Shown here in pieces: positions 33,463 to 41,587 of a stretch of DNA of 64,000 nucleotides. The notes beneath the pieces are model-generated. The model was not told the origin of the DNA. It did no database searches and was given only the letters and a program-made list of their open reading frames with translations. The position numbers and the translations under genes are program-made. Numbering within the stretch: the stretch's first letter is position 1; each line of letters opens with the position of its first letter. The stretch is from Bacillus sp. NP157 (GTDB lineage: Bacteria > Pseudomonadota > Gammaproteobacteria > Xanthomonadales > Rhodanobacteraceae), in assembly GCA_018889975.1 (NCBI GenBank), contig CP076546.1, positions 992,001 through 1,056,000 on the forward strand, read 5' to 3'.

Positions 33463-34233
33463 ATGAAGAAATTCTTCTCATCAAGCAGTAGCGCAACGGA
33501 TAAGCCCGGACGGATTGTCTACACGACAATCCGCTCGCTGTTGCTCGCGATCCTGGCCCTGACCACCTCGTCGGCCATGGCAGGCGTCGCAGGTGCGCCC
33601 GAGCACGTCAACGCGCGCGTCGTCACCGTGTCGGCCTTTCCGCACAGTATGTCCGGCGTGGTCATCACCTGGGTAGCGCTGACGGTGGCACCGGATGGCG
33701 GGGACGAACGCCGCGAATTCCTGATGCCTTTCCTGTCCGAGGATCAGCCTCAACCGAAGGTAGGCGAGGACTGTGTTTTTACGGTCCACCGAGCCAAGGC
33801 CGGGGGCACTGTCGGGCGAGCCGTTGCCCCCACCCACGACGCGATCGTTATCGATACGTTCGAATGTGGGCCGCCCGGTATGGGACCATCGCCGGGCACG
33901 CACAGTGCCGCCGACCTTAACCAGAACAGGGCAGCCTTTGACGGAAAGGAAGTTACCGTCCGGGGGTATCTCTGGATTGGCGGCGAACAGATGTACCTGG
34001 TCGACCGACGCTTTGATGCCGATGATGCATGGGCGCCCGACTCGGGCTGTTTGAGCCTGTTGAATTTTGGCGATCTCGACGAGCATGCCGACTCATTCAG
34101 CGGTAAATACGTCGAGCTGAAAGGCAAGTTCGTGAAGGACAATAAACCTTATGGACCGAGCTTGATGGTTTGCGGTGCGACCGGCATCGACCTGCATGCC
34201 AATACTGCAACGGCGATTAGGTTAAGGGAGTGA
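33463..34233 (+). CDS. Secreted OB-fold-like protein, tandem copy 2
   Basis: This 256-aa protein has a long basic N-terminus and an export signal (LLLAILALTTSSAMAG). Its mature part parallels copy 1: an N-terminal beta domain (VNARVVTVSAFPHSMSGVVITWVALTV) with a Cys pair (DCVF, FECG) and the OB-like C-terminal half GKEVTVRGYLWIGGEQMYLVDRRF... LELKGKF-type strands. I chose the ATG at 33463 because GGGAGCTTCCA precedes it; a start at 33448 would overlap copy 1 by four bases. The two copies and the following genes run rightward into a cluster of small exported or anchored proteins. Confidence 0.7.
   Translation: MKKFFSSSSSATDKPGRIVYTTIRSLLLAILALTTSSAMAGVAGAPEHVNARVVTVSAFPHSMSGVVITWVALTVAPDGGDERREFLMPFLSEDQPQPKVGEDCVFTVHRAKAGGTVGRAVAPTHDAIVIDTFECGPPGMGPSPGTHSAADLNQNRAAFDGKEVTVRGYLWIGGEQMYLVDRRFDADDAWAPDSGCLSLLNFGDLDEHADSFSGKYVELKGKFVKDNKPYGPSLMVCGATGIDLHANTATAIRLRE
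33894..33980 (+). repeat. Duplicated segment, copy B
   Basis: This is the partner of 33094-33180, exactly 800 bp downstream, 79 of 87 bases identical. It lies in the same codon register. Confidence 0.85.
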
Positions 34234-34338
34234 CCATCCTCAGGGGGCGCTGAGTGGTTACCCTGGTTGTTCCTCACGCCAACCGGGCGGTGAATATCGC
34301 AGCCGGAGCAGCTTGTGATCTATCCCATAAGGAACATG

Positions 34339-34743
34339 ATGAGCTACCGAACAATCAGCCTGACCGTCATTGCCACACTCTTGCTGGCCTTGGGCTACGT
34401 GACCTATCACTGGATAGATATGGCCATATCGAACGATTACTCATCGAAGGGAGAGGATGAGGCGCTTGTCTCTAACAAGCAGTTCAGGCGGCTGCTGTTG
34501 GTTGCACTGAAAGGGCAGGACAAGGCCCATGTCGTTTCGCTCCTGAATGACGACGCGAATGCGCACCCCGACGAACACATCTTAATCAAGGACGAGGGAC
34601 GATCGGTCTCCTATGAGAACCACGACTTCAGGTTCTCGAAAGACGGCATCCTCGAGGGGATCGGGCAGGGCGTCGGCGTCCCTGCGCCGGACGCTTGCGG
34701 CGGTCCAGAAGATCCGAAGGGTGCGCCTTGCACGGCGCCGTGA
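34339..34743 (+). CDS. Small membrane-anchored protein, Imm58-like putative immunity protein (copy 2)
   Basis: This 134-aa protein mirrors the one at 13377-13781: an N-terminal transmembrane segment (ISLTVIATLLLALGYVTYHW), then QFRRLLLVALKGQDKAHVV, IKDEGRSVSYENHDFRFSK and the tail GVGVPAPDACGG...CTAP. I chose the second of two adjacent ATGs (34339) after AAGGAAC because it gives the same length and MSY start as copy 1. Here it sits inside a cluster of other small exported genes next to a predicted X-T4SS effector locus, which supports an immunity role. The Imm58 comparison is tentative. Confidence 0.7.
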   Translation: MSYRTISLTVIATLLLALGYVTYHWIDMAISNDYSSKGEDEALVSNKQFRRLLLVALKGQDKAHVVSLLNDDANAHPDEHILIKDEGRSVSYENHDFRFSKDGILEGIGQGVGVPAPDACGGPEDPKGAPCTAP

Positions 34744-34790
34744 CCGACGGGTCGTCCTGGGCCGGCACGTCTCAATAACAGGAAGGATCC

Positions 34791-35204
34791 ATGTCAATCC
34801 GTCGCGTCGCTGTTGCACTATCTGTTCAACTGCTTGTGTCAGGCATGTTCTTCGCGGGGCCGTGCCGGGCGATGAGCGACGATCCCGTGATGTTGAATGC
34901 TGATCTCCAACTGACGACAGCAGAGCAAGCCTCGCTCGCCATCGACGCCATGAAGGGTTCGCCAACGGCCGCACGCAAACTCGGGACATATCACTTCACC
35001 TACCGTGGTGACCGGACACAAGCCCTGAAGTGGTACACCGTCGGTGCGGAGAACGGAGACCTTGCCAGCGCCTTCGGCCTCTACAGCATCCTCAATGCAA
35101 GTAAGGACGAGGAGGAAAGGCTGCGTGCCATGTTCTGGCTACATAAGGCTGCCGATGGAGGCTTTGGCTACGCCCGTGATGAGTTGAAGGCGCTGGGTCA
35201 GTAA
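34791..35204 (+). CDS. Secreted Sel1/TPR-repeat protein
   Basis: This 137-aa protein has a signal peptide (VAVALSVQLLVSGMFFAGPCRA) and Sel1-like repeats in the mature part: PTAARKLGTYHFTYRGDRTQALKWYTVGAENGDL and RLRAMFWLHKAADGGFGYARDEL. Sel1 repeats bind other proteins. The start is supported by GGAAGGATCC. It ends 3 bp before the stop of the convergent exported protein gene at 35208. It may be a periplasmic binding or immunity protein; no enzyme motif is present. Confidence 0.75.
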   Translation: MSIRRVAVALSVQLLVSGMFFAGPCRAMSDDPVMLNADLQLTTAEQASLAIDAMKGSPTAARKLGTYHFTYRGDRTQALKWYTVGAENGDLASAFGLYSILNASKDEEERLRAMFWLHKAADGGFGYARDELKALGQ

Positions 35205-35207
35205 GAA

Positions 35208-35816
35208 CTACCGGACAATGGCTCGATTCCTGACCAGGGCCTCGCGAATGGCTTTCGGATCGAACTCGCTGAGGGCAATCCACGGTAGGGTGGCGGGATA
35301 ATCGAGCACCGACTTAAAAACCGTAACTCCGCCTTCGGTATTCTGGACTGACGTTGCCTCGACGTGCTGGAGGTTCCAAGCGGCTTTCGCTGGATTCCAG
35401 GCAAACGTGAAAGTGGTGCCGCCGCGCGTCAGTTCGTTGAAATACGAGACAGACGTAGGCGTGACTTTCAAGTTGTCGAGCAACCCCATGGCGGCGGCAG
35501 ATTTTGCGGATTCGTTATAGCGGCAGTCTACGATATGCTCGTTTCGAGCGGCGACCCTGGATGTAGTTGCGTCCGTCTGAATCAATAACAGTTCGCACGG
35601 GTTACTGTGCGAATCGTTGGCTTGAGTGTGCCTTACGAGAATCACGGTGCCTGACGAAGTGGCGCCCAGCGGTTGTGCGCTCTTGAGGGCGAGGATCGTG
35701 TCGTCTTTGTTAAGCAAGCCTTCAATGCCAGTCGGAATCGGCGGAGCGTCCAATGCCAAAAGTTCGAAACTGACGACCATCATGCTCGCTGCTGAAAGGT
35801 GTATCAGGCTTCGCAC
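35208..35816 (-). CDS. Exported hypothetical protein downstream of the X-T4SS effector, candidate immunity
   Basis: This 202-aa protein starts at a GTG (35816) after AAGGAATGCTTC; the open frame continues upstream into the effector gene but that part is non-natural in sequence. It has a hydrophobic export signal (SLIHLSAASMMVVSFELLALDA) and a beta-rich mature region (GTVILVRHTQAND, TTFTFAWNPAKAAWNL). One cysteine pair occurs at PCELLL and DCRY. It follows the effector gene by 62 bp on the same strand. Immunity proteins of X-T4SS effectors are typically periplasmic, so it is one of four candidates here. No family recognised. Confidence 0.65.
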   Translation of the reverse strand: MRSLIHLSAASMMVVSFELLALDAPPIPTGIEGLLNKDDTILALKSAQPLGATSSGTVILVRHTQANDSHSNPCELLLIQTDATTSRVAARNEHIVDCRYNESAKSAAAMGLLDNLKVTPTSVSYFNELTRGGTTFTFAWNPAKAAWNLQHVEATSVQNTEGGVTVFKSVLDYPATLPWIALSEFDPKAIREALVRNRAIVR

Positions 35817-35878
35817 GAAGCATTCCTTAGGCGGATGTGGATAAAACTGAAGATCAATGTCCAGCGAAAAACCACCGG

Positions 35879-37690
35879 CTACCTTCCCATCCCGCCGTGA
35901 GACATCACGGGGCTCTGCATCTGTGCCTGAGCTTGGTCCTGAGTCGTCTGCTGAGCTGCCGCCTGCTGCTGTGTGTGCTGGAATTGCTGCATGGCATCTG
36001 GCCACTTAGCGGCACTTTGTTCCATAGGCGTCATAGCGGCACTTGTCGGGACGCTGGTCTGGAGGTCGAACAAGTGGTCCGTTCGGCCCGGCGGGGTCTG
36101 CACGGCCCATAGACGGTCGCCGTTGACAGACAAAGCGACTTGGTCAATGCGACTCAAACCATCGGACCTAGCCTGGATGGTCAAGGCGGAAGCGATCTGA
36201 TCGGTATGCTGGTCTGACGTGCGGCCCAGGCTTTGATCCAGTTTTTCAACATGACCGCGCGCCTGTTGGAACATCGTATGATCGGGATGCGTTGCATCAT
36301 CGAGCCGTATAGAGTCGGGAGGAATTGCGCTCTCGCGTTCGACCGGGACGTACTTGTACTGATCCCGACCATCGCTGGTGTGATCAAATTTATGAGGCGT
36401 TGCCGGCTGCGTGCTGCTATCCAGATAAGGAACCGGTTGCTGGGACGGAAGGCTTAGACCTGCCATTTCCATCATGTCTTCATGAAGCCCAGCGTGCGCC
36501 ATGTTGATTTGCACCTGGGGCACCGGCCCTCTGCGATGCACAGCAACGCGTTCTTCGGCGCCAATGGTCGCTACCGCCCAGCTTGCGTAATAATTTGGAT
36601 AATCTTCGATGTGCCCGTGGCCGAGCCCCATGGGGTTTCGAGTGTCACCTGGTTGTAGGTAGGCCGCGGTAGGCCGATCAAAGTAATTCTTTCCCATGGC
36701 CGCGACGTTTGCTGCGGTTGCGCTCATGGTGAGATCTGCATTCAGTTGGACGTTCGGGTGGGGTGCCCACTTGCGGTGATTAAGCTCGATGAAGTCGGCT
36801 GCGCGCATCGGAGCCGCCACACTCATGTCGGCGAGCGATACGCTTCCCTGATCATGCTGGACCCGGCTGCGCAGGGCGTTCCAGCCTGCAATCTCCGCGC
36901 TAGCTTCGTCTTCGCGTCCTGACTGAATGTGACGCTCGACTAGCGTGGTGTAGTCGTGTATCGGCCCGGGCGTAGCGGCCAGGGATCGCACATCGTTGAT
37001 GAAGTTCGTTCGGTCCTGATCGGCTTTTTGTCCATTAAAGCCGTGTTGGACTTCGTGCCCAATGACAAACGTAAGGTCATGCGGATCGAAGCCGCGTTGG
37101 CCAGATCCTGGGGGAACGGTTGTCAGCGATTCGCTGACCAGGTTCATGGCGTGGCCTTGCGAATTGAAGCTTCCCCCCGTCCCCGAGCCAGGCTTGGCGT
37201 AGGCGAATGCTTCGAGGATCCGGTGATTTGGCTGGAGCGGATCGGGCGTGGTCGAGGCACGTTTCACCTCATGAGCCAGATCGGGGGACGCATTCAGCGT
37301 GCCTTGTAAGTTGTTCAACATATCCGCCGACGTCGCGCGGGTCGCACCGTTCGCATCGACGTAGGTCTTCCCCGCGAAATCGACCACCATCGACTGGACG
37401 CGGAGTACCGCGTGAAGATCAACGACGCCTGAAGCCGATAAGGCGTTTGCGGGTAGCGTGACAACGCGGTTGGCGCTGTCGTATTCGCCAATCGGCCGGT
37501 CCGGCGCTCCCGGATTGCCAGCAGCGAAACCGTGCAGAACACCTGACTGTGCAGCCGTATCAAGGCGGTGCGATAGATCCGGGTCGCTGGCGACTGCAGC
37601 GCGCAGTGCGGATATTTGTTCCGGAGTAACTCCCGGTTGCTGAGCGAACTGATTGACCAGCGCGTCCAGGGCAGAGTATGACGTAGCCAT
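35879..37690 (-). CDS. X-T4SS effector with HEVQH metallopeptidase motif and C-terminal XVIPCD
   Basis: This 603-aa protein ends in an XVIPCD, the signal recognised by the VirD4 coupling protein of the Xanthomonadales bacteria-killing T4SS: THPDHTMFQQARGHVEKLDQ (467-486), SLGRTSDQHTDQIA, then GLSRIDQVALSVNGDRLWAV (511-530) and a Gln-rich tail (569-592). Upstream, FVIGHEVQHGFNG (208-220) is an HExxH zinc motif, with EDEASAEIAGWNAL (260-273) as a likely third ligand. There is no signal peptide, as expected for a T4SS substrate. The start at 37690 follows GAAGGATTGGCT. It begins 14 bp after a lipoprotein gene in the same operon. The effector would be delivered into rival bacteria; the target is unknown. 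No T4SS structural gene is in the window. Confidence 0.88.
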   Translation of the reverse strand: MATSYSALDALVNQFAQQPGVTPEQISALRAAVASDPDLSHRLDTAAQSGVLHGFAAGNPGAPDRPIGEYDSANRVVTLPANALSASGVVDLHAVLRVQSMVVDFAGKTYVDANGATRATSADMLNNLQGTLNASPDLAHEVKRASTTPDPLQPNHRILEAFAYAKPGSGTGGSFNSQGHAMNLVSESLTTVPPGSGQRGFDPHDLTFVIGHEVQHGFNGQKADQDRTNFINDVRSLAATPGPIHDYTTLVERHIQSGREDEASAEIAGWNALRSRVQHDQGSVSLADMSVAAPMRAADFIELNHRKWAPHPNVQLNADLTMSATAANVAAMGKNYFDRPTAAYLQPGDTRNPMGLGHGHIEDYPNYYASWAVATIGAEERVAVHRRGPVPQVQINMAHAGLHEDMMEMAGLSLPSQQPVPYLDSSTQPATPHKFDHTSDGRDQYKYVPVERESAIPPDSIRLDDATHPDHTMFQQARGHVEKLDQSLGRTSDQHTDQIASALTIQARSDGLSRIDQVALSVNGDRLWAVQTPPGRTDHLFDLQTSVPTSAAMTPMEQSAAKWPDAMQQFQHTQQQAAAQQTTQDQAQAQMQSPVMSHGGMGR

Positions 37691-37704
37691 AGCCAATCCT
37701 TCGC

Positions 37705-38358
37705 TTAGTGTCCGCCCGAGACCTGCAGGGAGATGATGCACTGTACGTCGCCGCTTCGAGCGATGTCTCTCGGGGTCAGGACCAAGACAAGCTCGCGTTT
37801 TGCGAATTCAAGGCCGAGGACGCTGCCGATCTCTGTAGGTACGGTGCGTTCGACCCAGCCGTGCGATGCGAGCATGGAGCGAAGATGATCGACGGGTAGG
37901 GAGCACACGGGAGTGGGATCTGCGTCACCGCTCTCGTGCTCGAACCAGAACCTCAGGCTGGGCTTGAGGGGAGGCTTGGGATCAGCGTGCTGGACGCCGA
38001 AGTGCCATCCGAAACCAAGATCGGGACTTTCAAAGATTGACCAGCCCTTTCCAGCTTCCGGGTCCGGGGCCAAATTGATTCCCATCGCACGGTTGATCTC
38101 GTTCGTGCCGATATCAGTGGTCGACGCGGCTCCGGACAATAGGCTGAGTACGCGCTGGGTGATGTCGCGAGCAGCGGGCAGCGGCACGCTTCCATGAGCG
38201 AACGATTGCATGGATTGATCCTGGTCGGCGTTAATTTGGGGCCGCGCTGCGGCGATAGAACTGGCGTTCGCGGCCTCGGATGTATCATGGGCTGGGGTAG
38301 CACATGCGGTCAGAAAGAGGGCGGCTGGGAAAAGCAATGCAATAGAAGAGCGAGTCAC
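37705..38358 (-). CDS. Putative immunity lipoprotein, paralogue 1 of three
   Basis: This 217-aa protein has an export signal ending in lipobox LTAC (SSIALLFPAALFLTAC). Its mature part shares a block pattern with the two genes upstream of it: EINRAMGINLAPDPEAGKGW, SPDLGFGWHF, SLRFWFEHE, PVCSLPVDHLRSMLASHGW and a C-terminal CIISLQVSGG. It lies immediately upstream of the X-T4SS effector (14 bp between them), the expected place for a cognate immunity gene. I chose the GTG at 38358; GTG at 38367 or TTG at 38385 are possible. Family not named; inference of immunity comes from position, lipoprotein nature and paralogue array. Confidence 0.7.
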   Translation of the reverse strand: MTRSSIALLFPAALFLTACATPAHDTSEAANASSIAAARPQINADQDQSMQSFAHGSVPLPAARDITQRVLSLLSGAASTTDIGTNEINRAMGINLAPDPEAGKGWSIFESPDLGFGWHFGVQHADPKPPLKPSLRFWFEHESGDADPTPVCSLPVDHLRSMLASHGWVERTVPTEIGSVLGLEFAKRELVLVLTPRDIARSGDVQCIISLQVSGGH

Positions 38359-38471
38359 GGAGTCCACGTCCTTGGTTTCCTTCAATCAAGCCGGTTGTCG
38401 ACGGGAATGTCTGGCATGGTAGTGGCATCTAGTGCGCGGTTGGGCGTGGCCAATTGGAATTCCTCTTGCGG

Positions 38472-39083
38472 TCAGCGACCGTCACTAGTCTGCAGAGTCA
38501 GCACACACGCGGTGCCATGTACGTCCGCACCGTCGCGTGGAGTGAGAGTTACTACCATGTCGGCCTTGGCGAATTCCACGGCCAATACACTGCCAAGTTC
38601 TGACGGCACCGGCCTCTCCGCCCAGCCATGAGTCGTCAGTGCCACGCGCAATCGATCGAAGGGAAGGGCGCAAACCGGGCCGGCATCGGCAGCAGGGTCG
38701 GCGTGATCGAACCAGAAGCGAAAGCCGGGCTTCATCGTCGACTCGCCCGCGGCAAACTGGACCCAGTAGGTCCACCCACGGCCCAGGTCCTGACTGTGAT
38801 AAACGGCCCAGCCCGCGTCGTTATTGGGATCCGGGCCGAGGGTTGCACCCATCGCACGACCGATGCCGTCGGGTGTGAATGCCGCGGTGGACGGCGCATG
38901 GGTCAGGAAGGAGATCACGCGTTCCCCGGCGTCGCGTGCTCCAGGCAGGACTGTGAGCATGGCTTGATCGCTGGCAACCTGAGGGCTGGCATGACTGGCC
39001 TGGGGCTTATCGCGCGCCGGTGCGGCACAAGCCAGTAACAGCGCAACGGATAGGCCTGTCTTCGCGGCAAGCGCCCGCTTCAT
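38472..39083 (-). CDS. Putative immunity lipoprotein, paralogue 2 of three
   Basis: This 203-aa protein begins MKRALAAKTGLSVALLLACA with a lipobox-like LLAC. The mature part repeats the family pattern: IGRAMGATLGPDPNNDAGW, SQDLGRGWTY, FRFWFDHADP, PVCALPFDRLRVALTTHGW, ELGSVLAVEFAKADMVVTL and CVLTLQTSDGR. The start at 39083 fits the signal peptide; an ATG five codons earlier (39098) is preceded by AGGAGCC. It is separated from paralogue 1 by 113 bp and from paralogue 3 by 161 bp, on the same strand. Confidence 0.7.
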   Translation of the reverse strand: MKRALAAKTGLSVALLLACAAPARDKPQASHASPQVASDQAMLTVLPGARDAGERVISFLTHAPSTAAFTPDGIGRAMGATLGPDPNNDAGWAVYHSQDLGRGWTYWVQFAAGESTMKPGFRFWFDHADPAADAGPVCALPFDRLRVALTTHGWAERPVPSELGSVLAVEFAKADMVVTLTPRDGADVHGTACVLTLQTSDGR

Positions 39084-39244
39084 CGAGGCATCTTCCATGG
39101 CTCCTGGGCGTTGGCCGCACCGGTGCGGCCGGGGACCCATCGTAAGGGACCGGACGGGCGGAAACATACCGATCGATACACGGTTTCGGCGAGCGGTGTG
39201 ACGGCCGTCGACGTAAACATCCTGGATCGTTGGCTCAACAAGGC

Positions 39245-39868
39245 TCACATGCCATTTGCCGTTTGAAAACTCACGACACACACCTTTCCATCCGATATCG
39301 TAACGACGTCGTGTCGTGTCAAGGTGAGGCGGATGTCGCTCTTGACGTACGTCAGGAATTCGACACCGCCGATCTCGGAAAGAGTCTCCTGTTCTTCATA
39401 GCCGTGCGACATCAATCCTTCACGCACGGCATCAAACGTCGCGCCACAGACAGTGGCGGGAGACGCGGATCTGTTCTCGTTGAAAAACCAAAACCTGAGA
39501 CCGGGTTTCCTCGCCCTCGATGCCGCCCAGTGGGCGACGGTATAGGTCCAGCCCGCCCCAAGGTCCGGGCTCTGATAGATGGATTCGCCGGGCTCGGAGC
39601 CCTGAAGCAATTTGATCCCCATGGCCTGCTCCAGGAGGCCCGGTGTCAGGTCATTCGTCGACCGCAAGCCATCAAGGACAGCCTGGATACGGGCTAGTGC
39701 TTGCCGTGCGGCGGGAGAGACTGGGACCTGTCCGTCGGCCACGGAAGCTGTCTGGGGCTCTTTGGCCGAACCTGGGTTTGTCTGTCCATCGCCCGCGTCC
39801 GATGCCGCGCTCGTTGCGCCTGACGCTGCCATGGCTACGGCTGCAACGATCCTGATCAGCTTTCGCAC
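39245..39868 (-). CDS. Putative periplasmic immunity protein, paralogue 3 of three
   Basis: This 207-aa protein starts at a GTG (39868) after AGGGACAGACTC and has a Sec-type signal peptide (KLIRIVAAVAMAASGATSA) without a lipobox cysteine, so unlike its two neighbours it should be soluble in the periplasm. The shared pattern is LLEQAMGIKLLQGSEPGES, SPDLGAGWTYTV, GLRFWFFNEN, TVCGATFDAVREGLMSHGY, EIGGVEFLTYVKSDIRL and CVVSFQTANGM. It is the most diverged of the three and heads the leftward cluster that leads into the effector gene. Confidence 0.68.
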   Translation of the reverse strand: MRKLIRIVAAVAMAASGATSAASDAGDGQTNPGSAKEPQTASVADGQVPVSPAARQALARIQAVLDGLRSTNDLTPGLLEQAMGIKLLQGSEPGESIYQSPDLGAGWTYTVAHWAASRARKPGLRFWFFNENRSASPATVCGATFDAVREGLMSHGYEEQETLSEIGGVEFLTYVKSDIRLTLTRHDVVTISDGKVCVVSFQTANGM

Positions 39869-40118
39869 GAGTCTGTCCCTGGCTTTGCGAAGGCAAGACT
39901 GTATCGCGGGTGAGGCATGGTTTGCCACGCACCAGGACGCAATTCCGCTGCGCACATTCGGAATTCCAACCATTGACCGAGCCTACGCGCTACGGACAGG
40001 GTGGCATCGTGTCGGTGTTACCCATAGCCCCCGTATGAACCGTTATTACCAAAACAAGCATTCGCCCTCGACACCTGACCCTCTACCGTCCTCGGCATAG
40101 GATCGAGCGAGGAAAGGT

Positions 40119-41576
40119 ATGCGGCGTTACGTTCTCCCGATGGCAACGGCGGCGCTCTTGTCCTCCCTGCCGGCTGCCAGCGCAGATGTACCCGCCGCCA
40201 CGCCCATGGCCTCCCCATGGCAAGCCATGGCCCGTGCCGACGTCGAATTCATCCTGCAGTGGACACGCAAGGAGCACATCCTTGCCGTCTACCCGGACCC
40301 CAAGGCGTTCGAAGGGCTCCTCCAGCGAGCGAAGGCCCAGGCCGATGCCGATATCCCCCGGATCCAGAGCTTCGTCGGCTATCGCCACGCACTCAATCAC
40401 TTCTCCTCGGTGTTCAGGGACGAGCACTACAGCGTATCCTTCAACCTCCTGCAGCGCAGGCTGCAATGGCCGGGTTTCCTCGCCATCTACATCGACGGCG
40501 GCTACCAGACCGTCGCCGGCGACGGCAGCGTCGCGGCGGGGCAGGTGATCTCCGAGTGCGACGGCAAACCGTTGAATGACTGGGTCGACGAGATCGCACC
40601 CTATGAAGGATCCATTCCCGGGCTGGAGTCCACCCGCTGGGAAGTCGCCTCGGACATCTTCCGTGACGTACAGAGCCCGTTCTACAAGCGTCCCGTGTCG
40701 TGCACCATCGGCGGCAAACCGGTCAAGCTCGACTGGAGACCCCTCGAAGCCACCGCTTTCGCCCAACAGCGGGCAAAGCTGCTCGGCGATGCCGACCTGA
40801 TCGACCACATCGAACCGCTCGGTGCGGACGGCGCCTGGATCTCCCTCGAAAACATCTCGCCGCACACCGCCAGGGAAGCCGACGCGCTGAAGGCCGTCAT
40901 CGCCCAATTGCCCAGCCTGCGCTCGAAGAAGCTGATCGTCGTCGACGAACGCAACAACCACGGCGGCCCCTATGAGTGGTTCATGGCCTTCCTTCGCGGG
41001 CTTTACGGGACGCCATACACCGACTACTACGCGCGGGCGCGCCTGCAGATCAGCGCCGTCTACCGCACCACGCCCGAGATCCTTGACGCCTTCGGCGGCC
41101 CGCCGGAGAACTACAAGCCCCAACCGATCACGATGCCGCCCGACGGCCGCACGTTCGACGCGGACAACCGGCTTTTTTCCGAGGCCCTGGCAGCGCACAA
41201 GCCGGTCCTGCACAGCCCGGTCAACAGCGTCCAGATCCCCAGGCCCGCAAGCCCTCCCGACAACCCCGTGCATGCCAGGGTCGTGGTCCTCACGGGATAC
41301 GCCTGCGCGAGTGCATGCATCGGGCTTATCGACGAGATGAAACGCTTGCCCGGCGTCACCCAGGCAGGGGTCAACACCTTCGTCGACTCGCGTACCGGCA
41401 CGCCGTTATCCGCAAAGCTTCCCAGCGGCAACGGCGAGATCTCGGTGCCGGTTATGACCCGCGATGGCCGCGTCCGCGGCGACAACGAGCCGCACACCCC
41501 CGACGTCCTCTACCACGGCAACATCCAGGATACCGACGCGGTGAAGGCGTGGGTCCTTGAGACCTTCAACCCATAA
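40119..41576 (+). CDS. Secreted S41-like peptidase
   Basis: This 485-aa protein has a signal peptide (YVLPMATAALLSSLPAASA). The layout fits S41 (C-terminal processing/tricorn-type) peptidases: an N-terminal helical region, a PDZ-like segment (GGYQTVAGDGSVAAGQVISECDG region) and a C-terminal core with KLIVVDERNNHGGPYEWF and VVVLTGYACASACIGLIDEM, where the Ser of ASAC is the likely nucleophile. The lysine partner is not obvious. It should act in the periplasm. The next gene starts 11 bp downstream, so they form an operon. Confidence 0.75.
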   Translation: MRRYVLPMATAALLSSLPAASADVPAATPMASPWQAMARADVEFILQWTRKEHILAVYPDPKAFEGLLQRAKAQADADIPRIQSFVGYRHALNHFSSVFRDEHYSVSFNLLQRRLQWPGFLAIYIDGGYQTVAGDGSVAAGQVISECDGKPLNDWVDEIAPYEGSIPGLESTRWEVASDIFRDVQSPFYKRPVSCTIGGKPVKLDWRPLEATAFAQQRAKLLGDADLIDHIEPLGADGAWISLENISPHTAREADALKAVIAQLPSLRSKKLIVVDERNNHGGPYEWFMAFLRGLYGTPYTDYYARARLQISAVYRTTPEILDAFGGPPENYKPQPITMPPDGRTFDADNRLFSEALAAHKPVLHSPVNSVQIPRPASPPDNPVHARVVVLTGYACASACIGLIDEMKRLPGVTQAGVNTFVDSRTGTPLSAKLPSGNGEISVPVMTRDGRVRGDNEPHTPDVLYHGNIQDTDAVKAWVLETFNP

Positions 41577-41587
41577 AGGAGCACGCC

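Noticed and set aside
35817-36005. N-terminal extension of the exported protein into the effector gene
   Set aside because: The extension is antisense-like in composition and would hide the export signal; the GTG at 35816 has a good ribosome binding site.
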